A DNA stretch of 64,000 nt. Origin: Vreelandella neptunia (GTDB lineage Bacteria > Pseudomonadota > Gammaproteobacteria > Pseudomonadales > Halomonadaceae). A program made the position numbers and the translations under genes. Shown piece after piece: positions 18,198 through 27,315 of the stretch. The stretch's first letter is position 1. Every line of letters begins with the position of its first letter. The notes under the pieces are model-generated. The model had not been told where the DNA came from. It made no database searches and saw only the letters and a program-made list of their open reading frames with translations. The stretch is from assembly GCF_034479615.1 (NCBI RefSeq), contig NZ_CP140255.1:434001-498000 (forward strand), given 5' to 3'.

Positions 18198-19592
18198 TTA
18201 ACAGACAAAGACTTGGTTTTTACCCGCCATTTTAGCCAGATACATGCCTTGATCCGCCCGCTCAAATAGCTGGCGGGGCCGGTCGCCCGGTTGGAAAAGG
18301 GTCAGGCCGATACTAACTGTTAATGGGCCCGCGATGTTGAAGGTGTATTGCTCCACGTTACGGCAGAGCCGGTTAGCCAGCTTTAGACTGGCGTCTTGGT
18401 CAAGCCCCTTGGATATGATGACGAACTCTTCGCCTCCCCAACGCCCAAGGTGGTCATCATCTCTCAGCGTTTCCTGAACTAACTTCGCTATATCACGCAA
18501 GATATCATCGCCGGTTGCGTGCCCATAGGTATCGTTAATATTTTTAAAATCATCGATATCAAACATCAACATGGCAAAACTGACTGACGAATGGATCAAA
18601 TCTTCAATCACCAGCTCTGTGTAGTAGCGGTTCCAGCATTTTGTTAAGGGGTCGGTATGGGCCAGTCCCTCGAGGCGTTGATTGGTCTTGGTTAGCTGGC
18701 GGTTGAGGTGAACGACCTCCTGGGCAGTTATGGCCACGGCTAAATCGTCGGCCAGCTCAATCATCATGGAGGCTTCCTGCGGCAGCCAATAACTCAAGAC
18801 GTCTTGAAGCGTCGTATCAGCCACCAGAGCGGGGAGGAGTGGCTGTTGGCGAAACAGCACTAACCAGCCTAACGAGGCATTCGCGACGCTGAGCCGGGCC
18901 GCCAAACCGCTTTGGCAACTGCCGTTCAGCTCGGCAATCTCATCCTGAGCGTTGTACTGGTTCAACTGCTGTAACTGATGAAATAGCTGGTGCCTGGAGG
19001 GGCATTCGCCAAAGCAGTGAAGGTCGCCCTGATAAGCCAGCGCAATGCCTTCGGCCTGAAAAATATCGCACCAGCTAGCGCCATGATGCTGCAAAATATC
19101 ATCAATGGAAGCCAGTCGTTTAATATCTCTGGATAGCAATCTGCGACGCGACTTTAAACCTAGCTGGCGAGTGGCCATACGCTCCGCTTTTAACAAGCGT
19201 AAGCGTTGGGAAGCAATATCGATGAGTAGTTGGATCCACTTGCCAGGCCCTGCGTAGGCGGCAGGTGGATGCCCAATATACCCCCACACTTCATGTTCGC
19301 CCTTTAGCTCATACAGTTGCAGCTCTGAGGCGGCTAGGTCGTCGTAACAATGAATAGCGAGCAGCGCGTGATGAGAGGCGAGTGTGCTTTCCAGCGGGTA
19401 GCAGTAGGCCAAACGAAGGTTGCCTGTGCTCAAGCGGCGATAAAGTACCACTGGTTGACCCTGTGTAAGCGCATGCAGCGTTTTAGCCAGCAGTTCAAAA
19501 AGCTCAAGAGGGGTTTTCGAGCCGCATAGCAAGGCCAGCTTATGACACAGATTGTCGAGATTTTGCACCGATGGAGATAGTGTGCCACTCAT
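18198..19592 (-). CDS. Diguanylate cyclase (GGDEF domain)
   Basis: 464 residues. The C-terminal GGDEF domain has GGEEF at residues 386-390 and an RxxD inhibitory site (RDDD) five residues before it, so the enzyme should make cyclic di-GMP and be product-inhibited. The first 290 or so residues have no transmembrane segment and may be GAF-like sensor regions; a short helical linker (NRQLTKTNQRLEGLAHTDPL) leads into the catalytic domain, the usual architecture. It is cytoplasmic. The signal sensed cannot be told from sequence. Confidence 0.9.
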   Translation of the reverse strand: MSGTLSPSVQNLDNLCHKLALLCGSKTPLELFELLAKTLHALTQGQPVVLYRRLSTGNLRLAYCYPLESTLASHHALLAIHCYDDLAASELQLYELKGEHEVWGYIGHPPAAYAGPGKWIQLLIDIASQRLRLLKAERMATRQLGLKSRRRLLSRDIKRLASIDDILQHHGASWCDIFQAEGIALAYQGDLHCFGECPSRHQLFHQLQQLNQYNAQDEIAELNGSCQSGLAARLSVANASLGWLVLFRQQPLLPALVADTTLQDVLSYWLPQEASMMIELADDLAVAITAQEVVHLNRQLTKTNQRLEGLAHTDPLTKCWNRYYTELVIEDLIHSSVSFAMLMFDIDDFKNINDTYGHATGDDILRDIAKLVQETLRDDDHLGRWGGEEFVIISKGLDQDASLKLANRLCRNVEQYTFNIAGPLTVSIGLTLFQPGDRPRQLFERADQGMYLAKMAGKNQVFVC

Positions 19593-19733
19593 CCTGAATG
19601 ACTCCTCAAGCGCCGCTTCTCAGCGCTTAGCATAGCAACTCGCCTAAGCGAAAACTCGAAATTGAATTAATGATTCAATCAAAAGGTGAACCGTTATTCA
19701 ACTGTTATTGAACAATCGCTTCACATTGGCGGC

Positions 19734-20144
19734 ATGAATGAAAAAATCATGTTCGCCGAGCGTCTGAAAGCGGCATTAGAAGCAGCCGGTTACGAAGCGC
19801 GACCGTCAGTGCTTGAGCGGGAATTTAACCTGCGTTACTGGGGAAAGCCGATCACTTTTCAGGCTGTTCGGCGTTGGCTGCGCGGTGATTCGATCCCCAG
19901 CCAGGATAAGCTCCAGGTTTTGGCGCGCTGGTTGTTAGTCGATCCACACCACTTGCGCTACGGCGCTAGCACCGCTTATACGGTCAGCGAACCTTCCCCA
20001 AGTTGGGATGTTTCATCCACCAATGAAGAGCGCCAATTGCTGTCACTCTACCGGGAGCTTCCCGCTGCCCAGCGTAAAGTGGTGCGCGAAATTATTGAAA
20101 CATTCGCTAAAGTGCACCCGCCTGGCAACGGGCGAAACGATTAG
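19734..20144 (+). CDS. Small HTH transcriptional regulator
   Basis: 136 residues from the ATG at 19734; an in-frame ATG 48 bases upstream exists but MNEKIMFAERLKAALEAAGY is the more natural start. A lambda-repressor-like helix-turn-helix is suggested by PITFQAVRRWLRGDSIPSQD and the LARWLLVDPHHLRYG that follows, as in short XRE-like regulators. The C-terminal helix (LYRELPAAQRKVVREIIETF) could serve dimerisation. It lies divergent from the diguanylate cyclase and could regulate it, but no operator was identified. Confidence 0.65.
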   Translation: MNEKIMFAERLKAALEAAGYEARPSVLEREFNLRYWGKPITFQAVRRWLRGDSIPSQDKLQVLARWLLVDPHHLRYGASTAYTVSEPSPSWDVSSTNEERQLLSLYRELPAAQRKVVREIIETFAKVHPPGNGRND

Positions 20145-20183
20145 ATCCACTCATTTTTTCTAATTATCTTTCAATTCGATGTG

Positions 20184-22346
20184 CTAGGTGTCAATTTTCT
20201 TAGCTGAACTATCACCGCGTCGCCAATTGAAGTAGTGCTTCAATAAAGCCAGCACTCGTTCGGGTTTGTGGGCGTTTTTCCACACCCCCGCAGTGGCCTT
20301 GGCCGCTTCGCCTAACGTGGGGTAGGGGTGGATGGTGCCCAGTAGTTTGTTGAGGCCCAGGCCGTGCTTCATGGCGAGGGTAAATTCACCCAGCCATTCA
20401 CCGGCGTTTTCTGCGACGATGGTCGCACCTAGAATCTTGTCTCTGCCGGGCACAGTGAGCACTTTGATAAATCCCTGGGTCGCGCCTTCGGCAATGGCAC
20501 GGTCGCTTTCGCCCATGGCGTAGCGAGTAACCTCAAAGGCAATGCCCTGTGCGTTAGCCTCTTTTTCGTTTAAACCCACCCGCGCTACTTCCGGCTGCAG
20601 ATAGGTGACCGCAGGCATATAGCGGTAATCCACCGTAAAGCTTTTCAGCTCGCCGAACAGTGCATTGACGGCCGCGTGCCACGCCTGGTGGGCGGCGGCA
20701 TGGGTGAGTTGGTAAGGCCCGGCTAAATCACCGCAGGCCCAGATATTGGGTAGGTGGGTTTGCAGGCGTTCGCTAATTTCAAGGGTGCCCGCTTTTGTGG
20801 TCGTGATTCCCAGCGCTTCTAACCCTAAGCCCTCCACGTTGGCTTGGCGACCGGCACTCACCAGCAGGTAGTCAAACGCTAGCAGCTTGCGATCGCCGTC
20901 ATGCTCCACCACTAGCTGATAGCCTGTCTCTCCGTTGAGAACTTCCAACGCCCTGGCATCGGTCATCACCGACACGCCTTCGCCCGCCAGGGTGCTTTCG
21001 ACTAGCTCACCGACCTCTGGATCTTCACGGCCCAGCAGTTGGGAAACGCCTTCTACCAGGGTGACCTGGCTACCCAGGCGGGCAAAACTCTGGCTCAGCT
21101 CGCAGCCAATGGCGCCGCCGCCCAATACCACTAAGCGTTTGGGCAACTCAGTGAGCGACCAGAGGTTCTCGGACGTTAAAACGGGGGCGCTCTCAATACC
21201 CGGTAGCGACGGCACCCGGGGGCGTGCGCCGGTGGCCAGCACGATATGCCGTGCGGTGAGGATTTTATCGCCGACCTGTATTTCCCAGGGCGAGATCAGC
21301 TTGGCGTGCTCCTGGTACACCTCGACGCCGAGGCCGTTATAGCGCTCCACGCTGTCGTGGGGCTCGATATCGCTAATCGCCTGATGCACATGGCCCATTA
21401 CTTTGGCAAAGTCGACCTGCGGCTCGCTGGCAGTCACTCCGAACCGGTGGGCGGTGCGAATCTCGTGGGCGGCGCGGGCGGCACGAATTAACGCTTTAGA
21501 CGGTACACAGCCGGTATTCAGGCAGTCGCCGCCCATCTTGTGTTTTTCCACCAGTGCCACCTTAGCCTTCACTGCGCTGGCGATATAGCTGGTGACCAAC
21601 CCGGCGGAGCCGCCGCCGATCACCACAATGTCGTAATCAAATCGCGCTGGCCGGGTAAAACCTTTATAGGCGTTACGTTTCTGTACTAATAGCACGATGC
21701 GCCGGGCGATCCAGGGGAAGATGGCCAGCAGTAAAAACGAGGCGATAAGCGTGGGGGAAAGGATACCCCCCATACTTTCCAAATCACCCAGTTGCCCGCC
21801 CGCATTCACATAAATAGCGGTGCCGGGGAGCATCGCGATCTGGCTTACCCAGTAAAACGTGACGGTTTTAATGCGCGTTAGGCCCATGACCAGGTTGATC
21901 ATAAAAAACGGGAATACCGGCACTAAACGCAGGGTAAATAGATAAAGAGCGCCATCCCGCTCTACGCCGCGATTGACCGAGGAAAACTGGCGCGGAAAGC
22001 GTTTTTCGATAGGGCCACGGAAAAGAAATCGTGAAAGTAGAAAGGCCAGCGTAGCTCCCATGGTGCTGGCGAAGGAGATAATCAGCAGACCCCAACCTAA
22101 ACCAAATAGCGTACCGCCAAGTAGGGTCATCAGCGTGGCGCCTGGCAGTGAGAGCGCAGTGATCACCACATAAACGGCAAAAAAGATCCCCGCTACCTGC
22201 CAAGGGTTTTGATTAAACGCCGCTTGGAAGTCGCTTTGATAAGCCTTGAGGGTCTCTAGCGTGAACCACTGGTGGGCGCCGCTCAGAAAAAACACCCCAA
22301 TGGCAAGAATCAGTAACGCTGCAATAATCAAACGTTGTCGGGTCAC
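20184..22346 (-). CDS. TVP38/TMEM64 membrane domain fused to a flavin disulfide reductase
   Basis: 720 residues in two parts. Residues 1-225 form a DedA/TVP38-type membrane domain with several hydrophobic segments and the LSLPGATLMTLLGG signature. Residues 237-720 are a complete pyridine nucleotide-disulfide oxidoreductase: FAD motif VVIGGGSAGL (241-250), redox-active pair GGDCLNTGCVPSK with Cys275 and Cys280, NAD motif VVLGGGAIGCELSQSF, and the C-terminal dimer domain with IHPYPTLGEA. It resembles dihydrolipoamide dehydrogenase or mercuric reductase but lacks a mercury-binding domain. The fusion suggests a membrane-bound reductase of unknown substrate. Likely last gene of the ynj-type operon. 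Confidence 0.88.
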   Translation of the reverse strand: MTRQRLIIAALLILAIGVFFLSGAHQWFTLETLKAYQSDFQAAFNQNPWQVAGIFFAVYVVITALSLPGATLMTLLGGTLFGLGWGLLIISFASTMGATLAFLLSRFLFRGPIEKRFPRQFSSVNRGVERDGALYLFTLRLVPVFPFFMINLVMGLTRIKTVTFYWVSQIAMLPGTAIYVNAGGQLGDLESMGGILSPTLIASFLLLAIFPWIARRIVLLVQKRNAYKGFTRPARFDYDIVVIGGGSAGLVTSYIASAVKAKVALVEKHKMGGDCLNTGCVPSKALIRAARAAHEIRTAHRFGVTASEPQVDFAKVMGHVHQAISDIEPHDSVERYNGLGVEVYQEHAKLISPWEIQVGDKILTARHIVLATGARPRVPSLPGIESAPVLTSENLWSLTELPKRLVVLGGGAIGCELSQSFARLGSQVTLVEGVSQLLGREDPEVGELVESTLAGEGVSVMTDARALEVLNGETGYQLVVEHDGDRKLLAFDYLLVSAGRQANVEGLGLEALGITTTKAGTLEISERLQTHLPNIWACGDLAGPYQLTHAAAHQAWHAAVNALFGELKSFTVDYRYMPAVTYLQPEVARVGLNEKEANAQGIAFEVTRYAMGESDRAIAEGATQGFIKVLTVPGRDKILGATIVAENAGEWLGEFTLAMKHGLGLNKLLGTIHPYPTLGEAAKATAGVWKNAHKPERVLALLKHYFNWRRGDSSAKKIDT

Positions 22347-22412
22347 AATAAACGCTCCAGCGCTATTAAGATAAGTATCAGTGTTTGCTGTGTGAAGGGA
22401 GTGCCCACTTCC

Positions 22413-23027
22413 TTACATTGATGCAGGCAATCCTTTCCAGCGCTGCCAGTCTTCGGGGCGATCCACGTCCCAAATAGTCGCGGGGTAGGCGGCGCGCAGG
22501 CCTAACGCCTCAATGCGCTGCTGAGTGGTCGCTAGCACGCGTTGGGTGCCCCAGGGGATCCCTTCAAACAGTGCGGGGTAGTCCTGCTGGGTGCCCACAA
22601 AACCGTAGCCGCCATCTTCGGCGGGTAACATCACCACCTCAAAGCTGGCCAGCTGCTGCGCACAGGTGGCAATCAGCGCGCTGGTGATGCTCGGGCAGTC
22701 GCTGCCCATTAGCATGGCAGGCCCTGGGGTGCTGTTCAGGGCGTGGCGAACCCTTGCGCCTAAGTCACCTTCTGGCTGGGCGCTTAGCGTCACACCAAAC
22801 GCCTCGCGAAGTTCGATAAACAGCGGGTGCGCGTGATCAAGCGCTGTCCATAGTGTGACATTTGCGGCAGGCAGCGCTTTGCAGGCATTAGCGACGCAGT
22901 GGCGTACCAGCTCCGCGTGGGCGTTGGCAGCACCTTCCAAACCGAGTAGGGGCGACAGGCGCGTTTTAGCTTGCCCCGCCAGCGGTGCTTTGGCTAGCAG
23001 GTGCAGGTGGGGCGTTTCAGCGGGCAT
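22413..23027 (-). CDS. DUF2064 glycosyltransferase-like protein (TIGR04282 type)
   Basis: 204 residues from the start MPAETPHLHL; a longer reading frame upstream lies inside the preceding gene. The pattern LLAKAPLAGQAKTRLSPLLG, then MLMGSDCPSITS and LPAEDGGYGFVG, is that of the DUF2064/cofC-like nucleotidyltransferase fold, annotated in databases as an arsenosugar biosynthesis glycosyltransferase partner. It overlaps the upstream glycosyltransferase gene by 11 bases, so the two are almost certainly made together. No arsenosugar radical SAM gene (arsS) is seen here, so the database name should not be taken as function. Confidence 0.8.
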   Translation of the reverse strand: MPAETPHLHLLAKAPLAGQAKTRLSPLLGLEGAANAHAELVRHCVANACKALPAANVTLWTALDHAHPLFIELREAFGVTLSAQPEGDLGARVRHALNSTPGPAMLMGSDCPSITSALIATCAQQLASFEVVMLPAEDGGYGFVGTQQDYPALFEGIPWGTQRVLATTQQRIEALGLRAAYPATIWDVDRPEDWQRWKGLPASM

Positions 23028-23739
23028 CGCGATACTCCTTGGCGAGTTGGGTTGCGCTAAAGCCGCGCCAGTAGCGGTAGCGCAGCCGCCACATGAGGCG
23101 GATGGTTTTCCACGCGCCAAACTCATCCCAGCGTCTGCCCGAGCTTACCACTTTCGCCTTCAAACAGGCGGGCCGAGACAACCGCTTGAGCCGTTTAGAC
23201 AGCTCAATATCTTCCATCAGTGGCTGTTCGGGAAAGCCACCGACTGCCTTGAAGGTGCTTGCGCGCATAAACATGCCCTGATCGCCGGTGACGATGCCGG
23301 TAAGCCGGGAGCGCTGATTCATCATCCAGCTCACCATGGGTAGCCAGCCGCTGCGCCCTGAAAGCTCAATATCAAAACGCCCCCAGGCGTGGCCGTTAAG
23401 CGCTTGGGTTATCTGTTCAATGGCGCCATCGGGCAGAATGGTATCGGCATGCAAAAATAACAGCGCAGGTGCCTTGCCATGCTGTGCGCCCAGGTTCATT
23501 TGCAGTGCCCGACCGGCTGGGCTGCTGAGCACTCGATCCGCCAGCGGTGCAGCAATGCAAGCGCTGTCATCATCACTCCCGCCATCCACCACAATGACTT
23601 CGATGGGCATGGAAATGCGCAGCGGTTGCAGCGGCGTCAGGGCCGCCTCAATTCCCGCGGCCTCGTTGAGCACCGGGATCACAATGCTCAGCCGAGGTGG
23701 TTGTTCAGCCGAGTTCAATAACCGGCCCTCCTGCTGCAT
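23017..23739 (-). CDS. Family 2 glycosyltransferase (TIGR04283 type)
   Basis: 240 residues from MQQEGRLLNSAEQPPRLSIV. GT-A fold signatures are visible: LSIVIPVLNEAAGIEAAL, VDGGSDD, FLHADTILPDGA with the HAD that replaces DxD, and GDQGMFMRASTF. Its partner DUF2064 gene overlaps its 3' end by 11 bases and its own 5' end overlaps the ATPase gene by 35 bases. The pair is known from many proteobacteria; its acceptor is not established. A membrane or cell-surface acceptor is possible, but that is inference. Confidence 0.82.
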   Translation of the reverse strand: MQQEGRLLNSAEQPPRLSIVIPVLNEAAGIEAALTPLQPLRISMPIEVIVVDGGSDDDSACIAAPLADRVLSSPAGRALQMNLGAQHGKAPALLFLHADTILPDGAIEQITQALNGHAWGRFDIELSGRSGWLPMVSWMMNQRSRLTGIVTGDQGMFMRASTFKAVGGFPEQPLMEDIELSKRLKRLSRPACLKAKVVSSGRRWDEFGAWKTIRLMWRLRYRYWRGFSATQLAKEYRDAR

Positions 23740-24361
23740 TGGCGTCCTCGTGGTCGTGGGTGACCAGTAGCGCAGGCAGGCCAGCCTCGCGCAGCTGGCT
23801 AAACACCAGCATGCGCATCTCCTGGCGAAGCGCCGTATCCAGTTTGGAAAACGGCTCATCCAGCAGAACGGCTCGGGGCTTGGAAAGCAATAGTCGCATC
23901 AACGCCACGCGTGATTGCTGGCCGCCGGAAAGGGTGGCGGGGTCGCGGGACTCAAAGCCTGCTAGCCCAACCTGTTCAAGTGCCTGAGTAACTTGCTGGC
24001 GCTTGTCATTTAGATAGCGAGGCAGTCCGAAGCGCAAGTTGCCGCCCACGCTTAAGTGCGGAAATAGCAGCGGATCCTGAAACAAAAGCCCGATGTTGCG
24101 CTGCTCGGCGGGAAGGTTGAGCAAACTGCGCTCGCCCAGCCATACGCCGCCGCTGGCGGTGAATTCGCGATCAAGGAAGCCTGCAATATACGCCAATAAA
24201 GTGGATTTTCCCGACCCCGAAGGCCCCATTACCGTGAGTACCTCCCCGGGGCTAATAGTGGCATCCACTGCCAGTAACTCACGGCCGGCCAGGGCGATGC
24301 TAATTTGCTCAAGGCGTAGTGTTTGCTCAAGGCTGAGCGGCGCGCAAAAAGAAGCTGTCAC
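23705..24361 (-). CDS. ynjD: ABC transporter ATP-binding protein, YnjD-like
   Basis: 218 residues. Walker A GPSGSGKST, Q-loop LLFQDPLLFPHLSVGGNL, signature LSGGQQSRVAL, Walker B AVLLDEPFSKLD, and switch His in VTHDHEDA. Slightly shorter than most import ATPases. The gene follows the permease gene by 10 bases, and together with it and the binding protein forms a YnjBCD-type importer whose substrate is not established in E. coli either. Confidence 0.88.
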   Translation of the reverse strand: MTASFCAPLSLEQTLRLEQISIALAGRELLAVDATISPGEVLTVMGPSGSGKSTLLAYIAGFLDREFTASGGVWLGERSLLNLPAEQRNIGLLFQDPLLFPHLSVGGNLRFGLPRYLNDKRQQVTQALEQVGLAGFESRDPATLSGGQQSRVALMRLLLSKPRAVLLDEPFSKLDTALRQEMRMLVFSQLREAGLPALLVTHDHEDANAAGGPVIELG

Positions 24362-24371
24362 ATTGTCCCTC

Positions 24372-26045
24372 TTAGGTAGCTAAATCACGGCGGTGGGTAC
24401 CCAATAAGCGGGGCAGTCCTAGCGCGAGTATAAAGCCAATCAAAGGCAGGCCCGCCTGCACTAATGCCCAGACGCCGATTAAACGTCGATTACTGCCAGA
24501 GGCAAGCGCTACTGCTTCGGTCGTCACGGTGGTCACGCGGCCCGCACCGAGTAACTGGGTGGGTAAGTATTGGCCAATACTCACTGCCAAGCCTACGGCA
24601 AACGCCGTTAACAGCGGCGCGAGCAAAAGCGGCAGGCGAACCCGCCAAAAAGCGGCACTTCGTGACACCCCCAGTGAACGCGCTACCTTTAGCCAACGCG
24701 GATCCAGGCGGCGATAGGTTTCGGCCAAGGAGAGGTATACATAAGGCAGTACAAACAGCAGGTGACCCGCGATAACCAAACCAAGCTGAGGGCGAATGCC
24801 CAGGCTTTCCACCGCCACGATTAGCCCAAATAGAAACGCAATTTGTGGCACTAGCAGGGGCAAATAGAGTAACCATAACGCGCGCTTGGGTTGAATGTGC
24901 TGGCGGTGTTCATTTTCCAGCGTTGCCAGCACGAGCGCCGTAGCCAGGGCGGTAGAAACAAGTCCAATCAATGCCGTATTAATGAGCGGTGTAGCCAGCA
25001 TAGGGCCGCTGCGCTGCCAGTGATCCAGCGTTAGCATCTGTGGTAACACTTCTGGAAAGCGCCAGAAACCAGCCAGTGAAAATAGCCCCAGCCCAACCAA
25101 GGCCGCCAGCGCTGTGATACTCGAAAACAGTAATGCCGAGCGGCCAACGAGGCGCAGAATGATTTCGCCGCGTTGGCGGCTGCCATTGATCAGCCAGTAC
25201 CGCGTCAGGCTGCGGATCAGCTGTTCTAATAGCCACCAGCAAAGCAGCGCAGCGACAGTGACGCCGAGTTGCAGTACCGCCGCCGCCGAGGCCATAAAAC
25301 GCTGGCTGATATCCGGGTCGTTGAACCAACTCAAGATAGACACGCTCAGCGTAGGGGGCAGATTCGGGCCAAGAATCAGCGCCATATCGACGACCGAAGT
25401 GGCATAGGCGATCACTGCATAAACCGGCAGGCGAATCAGTGGGTAGAGCGAGGGGCACACCGTTTTTAACCAGCCAATGGTGGGGGAGTAGCCTAGCGAC
25501 CTCGCCAGCATCAAGCGCCTCTCCGGCGCTAACTGCGGCAGTGCCGCCAAGCTCATCAGCAGCAAAAACGGTACTTCTTTTAGTACCAACCCCGCCATTA
25601 GGGAGAATCCCCAGGGATCGTTGATAATCAGCGTGTCCAGAGGGCGCTCCCAGCCCGTCAGCGACGGCGATATCAGCCGCGCCACCAAACCCGAAGGGGC
25701 AATCAAAAAGGCAAACCCAAAGGCGATAGCGGCGTGAGGGATAGCGAGCAACGGTGATACCAACCGTCGTATGCCGCGATCTAACCAAGTGCCTCGACTG
25801 GCGGCCAAAAACAGCACCACAATCACCAGCGCTACGGCTGTGCTGACTAACCCGCTGGCAAAGCTAACCATCACTGAACGTCCTAGCCCCGGCTGGTCGA
25901 ACAGCATTTGCCAGGGGGCTAAACTAGCGCCATGGCCGCCTAGCGTTGGTAAGTAGCCAAACGCAGGCAGCAGCACCATCATCAGACCCGCCCCAACGGG
26001 GAGTACTAGCAGGGCAATGATGAGTGCTGGCGCCAGTCGCAGCAT
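24372..26045 (-). CDS. ynjC: ABC transporter permease, YnjC-like (fused double permease)
   Basis: 557 residues with about twelve hydrophobic segments in two homologous halves, each with a permease EAA-type loop (near ARSLGYSPTIGWLKTVCPSL in the first half and ARSLGVSRSAAFWRVRLPLL in the second). This is the length and plan of YnjC and of ThiP/SfuB-type double permeases. It sits 2 bases after the substrate-binding protein gene. It should form the membrane channel for the YnjB-delivered ligand. Confidence 0.87.
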   Translation of the reverse strand: MLRLAPALIIALLVLPVGAGLMMVLLPAFGYLPTLGGHGASLAPWQMLFDQPGLGRSVMVSFASGLVSTAVALVIVVLFLAASRGTWLDRGIRRLVSPLLAIPHAAIAFGFAFLIAPSGLVARLISPSLTGWERPLDTLIINDPWGFSLMAGLVLKEVPFLLLMSLAALPQLAPERRLMLARSLGYSPTIGWLKTVCPSLYPLIRLPVYAVIAYATSVVDMALILGPNLPPTLSVSILSWFNDPDISQRFMASAAAVLQLGVTVAALLCWWLLEQLIRSLTRYWLINGSRQRGEIILRLVGRSALLFSSITALAALVGLGLFSLAGFWRFPEVLPQMLTLDHWQRSGPMLATPLINTALIGLVSTALATALVLATLENEHRQHIQPKRALWLLYLPLLVPQIAFLFGLIVAVESLGIRPQLGLVIAGHLLFVLPYVYLSLAETYRRLDPRWLKVARSLGVSRSAAFWRVRLPLLLAPLLTAFAVGLAVSIGQYLPTQLLGAGRVTTVTTEAVALASGSNRRLIGVWALVQAGLPLIGFILALGLPRLLGTHRRDLAT

Positions 26046-26047
26046 TT

Positions 26048-27265
26048 TTAGTTAACGCCGTAACGCTCAAGCCAGGCGTTTTGCAGGGCGGTCATCCAAC
26101 TGGGGTGGGGCTCGGGCAGCGTGTTGGACAGCGCGTCCGCCGGTAGCTCGGAAGGATGGCGATCACCCTGTTCGAACAGCGTTTGGGTCTCAGCGTCTAG
26201 CTGCTCGATATCCAGTACGCTGCGGTCTCCCCACATCGCCAGCGACTGCTTTTGCGCCTGAGCTTCCGGTGAAAGCAGGAAATTGGCGAGCACCATGGCG
26301 CCTGCTTTATGTGGCGAGTTATAGGGAATCGCCACAAAGTGAACGTTACCCAAAGTGCCGCCTTCCAGCACGTAGCTGCGCACGCTTTCGGGCAGCTCAT
26401 ACTCCATGACCGCCACGGCGGCATCGGTGGGGTAAAACGAAAACGCCAAACTTATCTCGCCGTCGCTCATCAACGTACGCAGGTTGGGGCCAGAGTCGGG
26501 AAAGGCACGACCACTGCGCCACAGGTGCGGGTGCAACGCATCTAAATAGGCCCATAGAGGTTCTGTGACAGCCTCAAAATCGCTTTCTGAAACCGGCTGG
26601 TAAAGTGCCTTCTCCTGATCGGTGAGCTCGATCAGCGCCTGCTTTAAAAAGGTGCTGCCGGTGAAATCGGGGATACGCGGATAGCTGAACTGACCGGGAT
26701 TATCTTTGGTCCAGGCGAGTAGTGCCTGCATATCCTGGGGTGGTGTCTCGGTTTGAGCGCTGTCGTAATAAAAGGTGATTTGCGCCTTACCCCAGGGCGA
26801 TTCATAGCCTTCTGTAGGCAGCGTGAAGTCGGTCACCACCTCAGGGTTATCGGTGGCATTGGTGAGCGCAAAATGGGGCAGCGATTCAGCGAATGGGCCA
26901 AACAGCAGGTCGCTTTCGCGCATCGCAGCGAAGTTCTCGCCGTTGATCCAAATGAGATCGATGCTGCCATCGTCGTTATTGCCCGCCTGTTTTTCCGCCA
27001 GTACCCGCGCTACTGCACTCCCCGTATCGTCCAGTTTTACATGCTCAACCTCAACGTCGTACTGTGCCTGCATCTGCTTCGCCACCCAGTCGATGTAGCG
27101 ATTGGTGCGCGTATCACCGCCCCAGGCATTCCAGTAAACGGTTTGGTCTTCGGCCTGTGCCACGACGCTTTGCCAATCACTAGGGTCGGGGTTGGCTGAT
27201 GCCGGAACCGTGAAAGCAAGCATCGTGGTGACAATAGCGAGGCGAAGAGGGTGGCGAGTAGGCAT
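26048..27265 (-). CDS. ynjB: ABC transporter substrate-binding protein, YnjB-like
   Basis: 405 residues with a cleavable signal peptide (MPTRHPLRLAIVTTMLAFTV, cut likely after ASA). The sequence QTVYWNAWGGDTRTNRYIDW near the N-terminus and the IDLIWINGENFAAM segment are characteristic of YnjB. It should bind a small ligand in the periplasm for YnjC/YnjD. AAGGGA precedes the ATG. The ligand is unknown; relation to thiamine or iron binding proteins is distant. Confidence 0.87.
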   Translation of the reverse strand: MPTRHPLRLAIVTTMLAFTVPASANPDPSDWQSVVAQAEDQTVYWNAWGGDTRTNRYIDWVAKQMQAQYDVEVEHVKLDDTGSAVARVLAEKQAGNNDDGSIDLIWINGENFAAMRESDLLFGPFAESLPHFALTNATDNPEVVTDFTLPTEGYESPWGKAQITFYYDSAQTETPPQDMQALLAWTKDNPGQFSYPRIPDFTGSTFLKQALIELTDQEKALYQPVSESDFEAVTEPLWAYLDALHPHLWRSGRAFPDSGPNLRTLMSDGEISLAFSFYPTDAAVAVMEYELPESVRSYVLEGGTLGNVHFVAIPYNSPHKAGAMVLANFLLSPEAQAQKQSLAMWGDRSVLDIEQLDAETQTLFEQGDRHPSELPADALSNTLPEPHPSWMTALQNAWLERYGVN

Positions 27266-27315
27266 CGAATATCCCTTTTGTTAGAAGCGTAAGCAAAGCT
27301 AAGCAAGATTAGATG

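Noticed and set aside
20184..22346. Mercuric reductase
   Set aside because: The Cys pair and fold fit, but there is no N-terminal mercury-binding domain, no C-terminal vicinal Cys pair, and no mer genes nearby.
22413..23739. Arsenosugar biosynthesis locus
   Set aside because: Only the two glycosyltransferase families that carry this database label are present; no arsS radical SAM or arsenite methylase gene is seen in the window.
24979..25788. 269-codon frame overlapping ynjC on the same strand
   Set aside because: Out of frame with a clear double permease; composition is a frame-shifted shadow.
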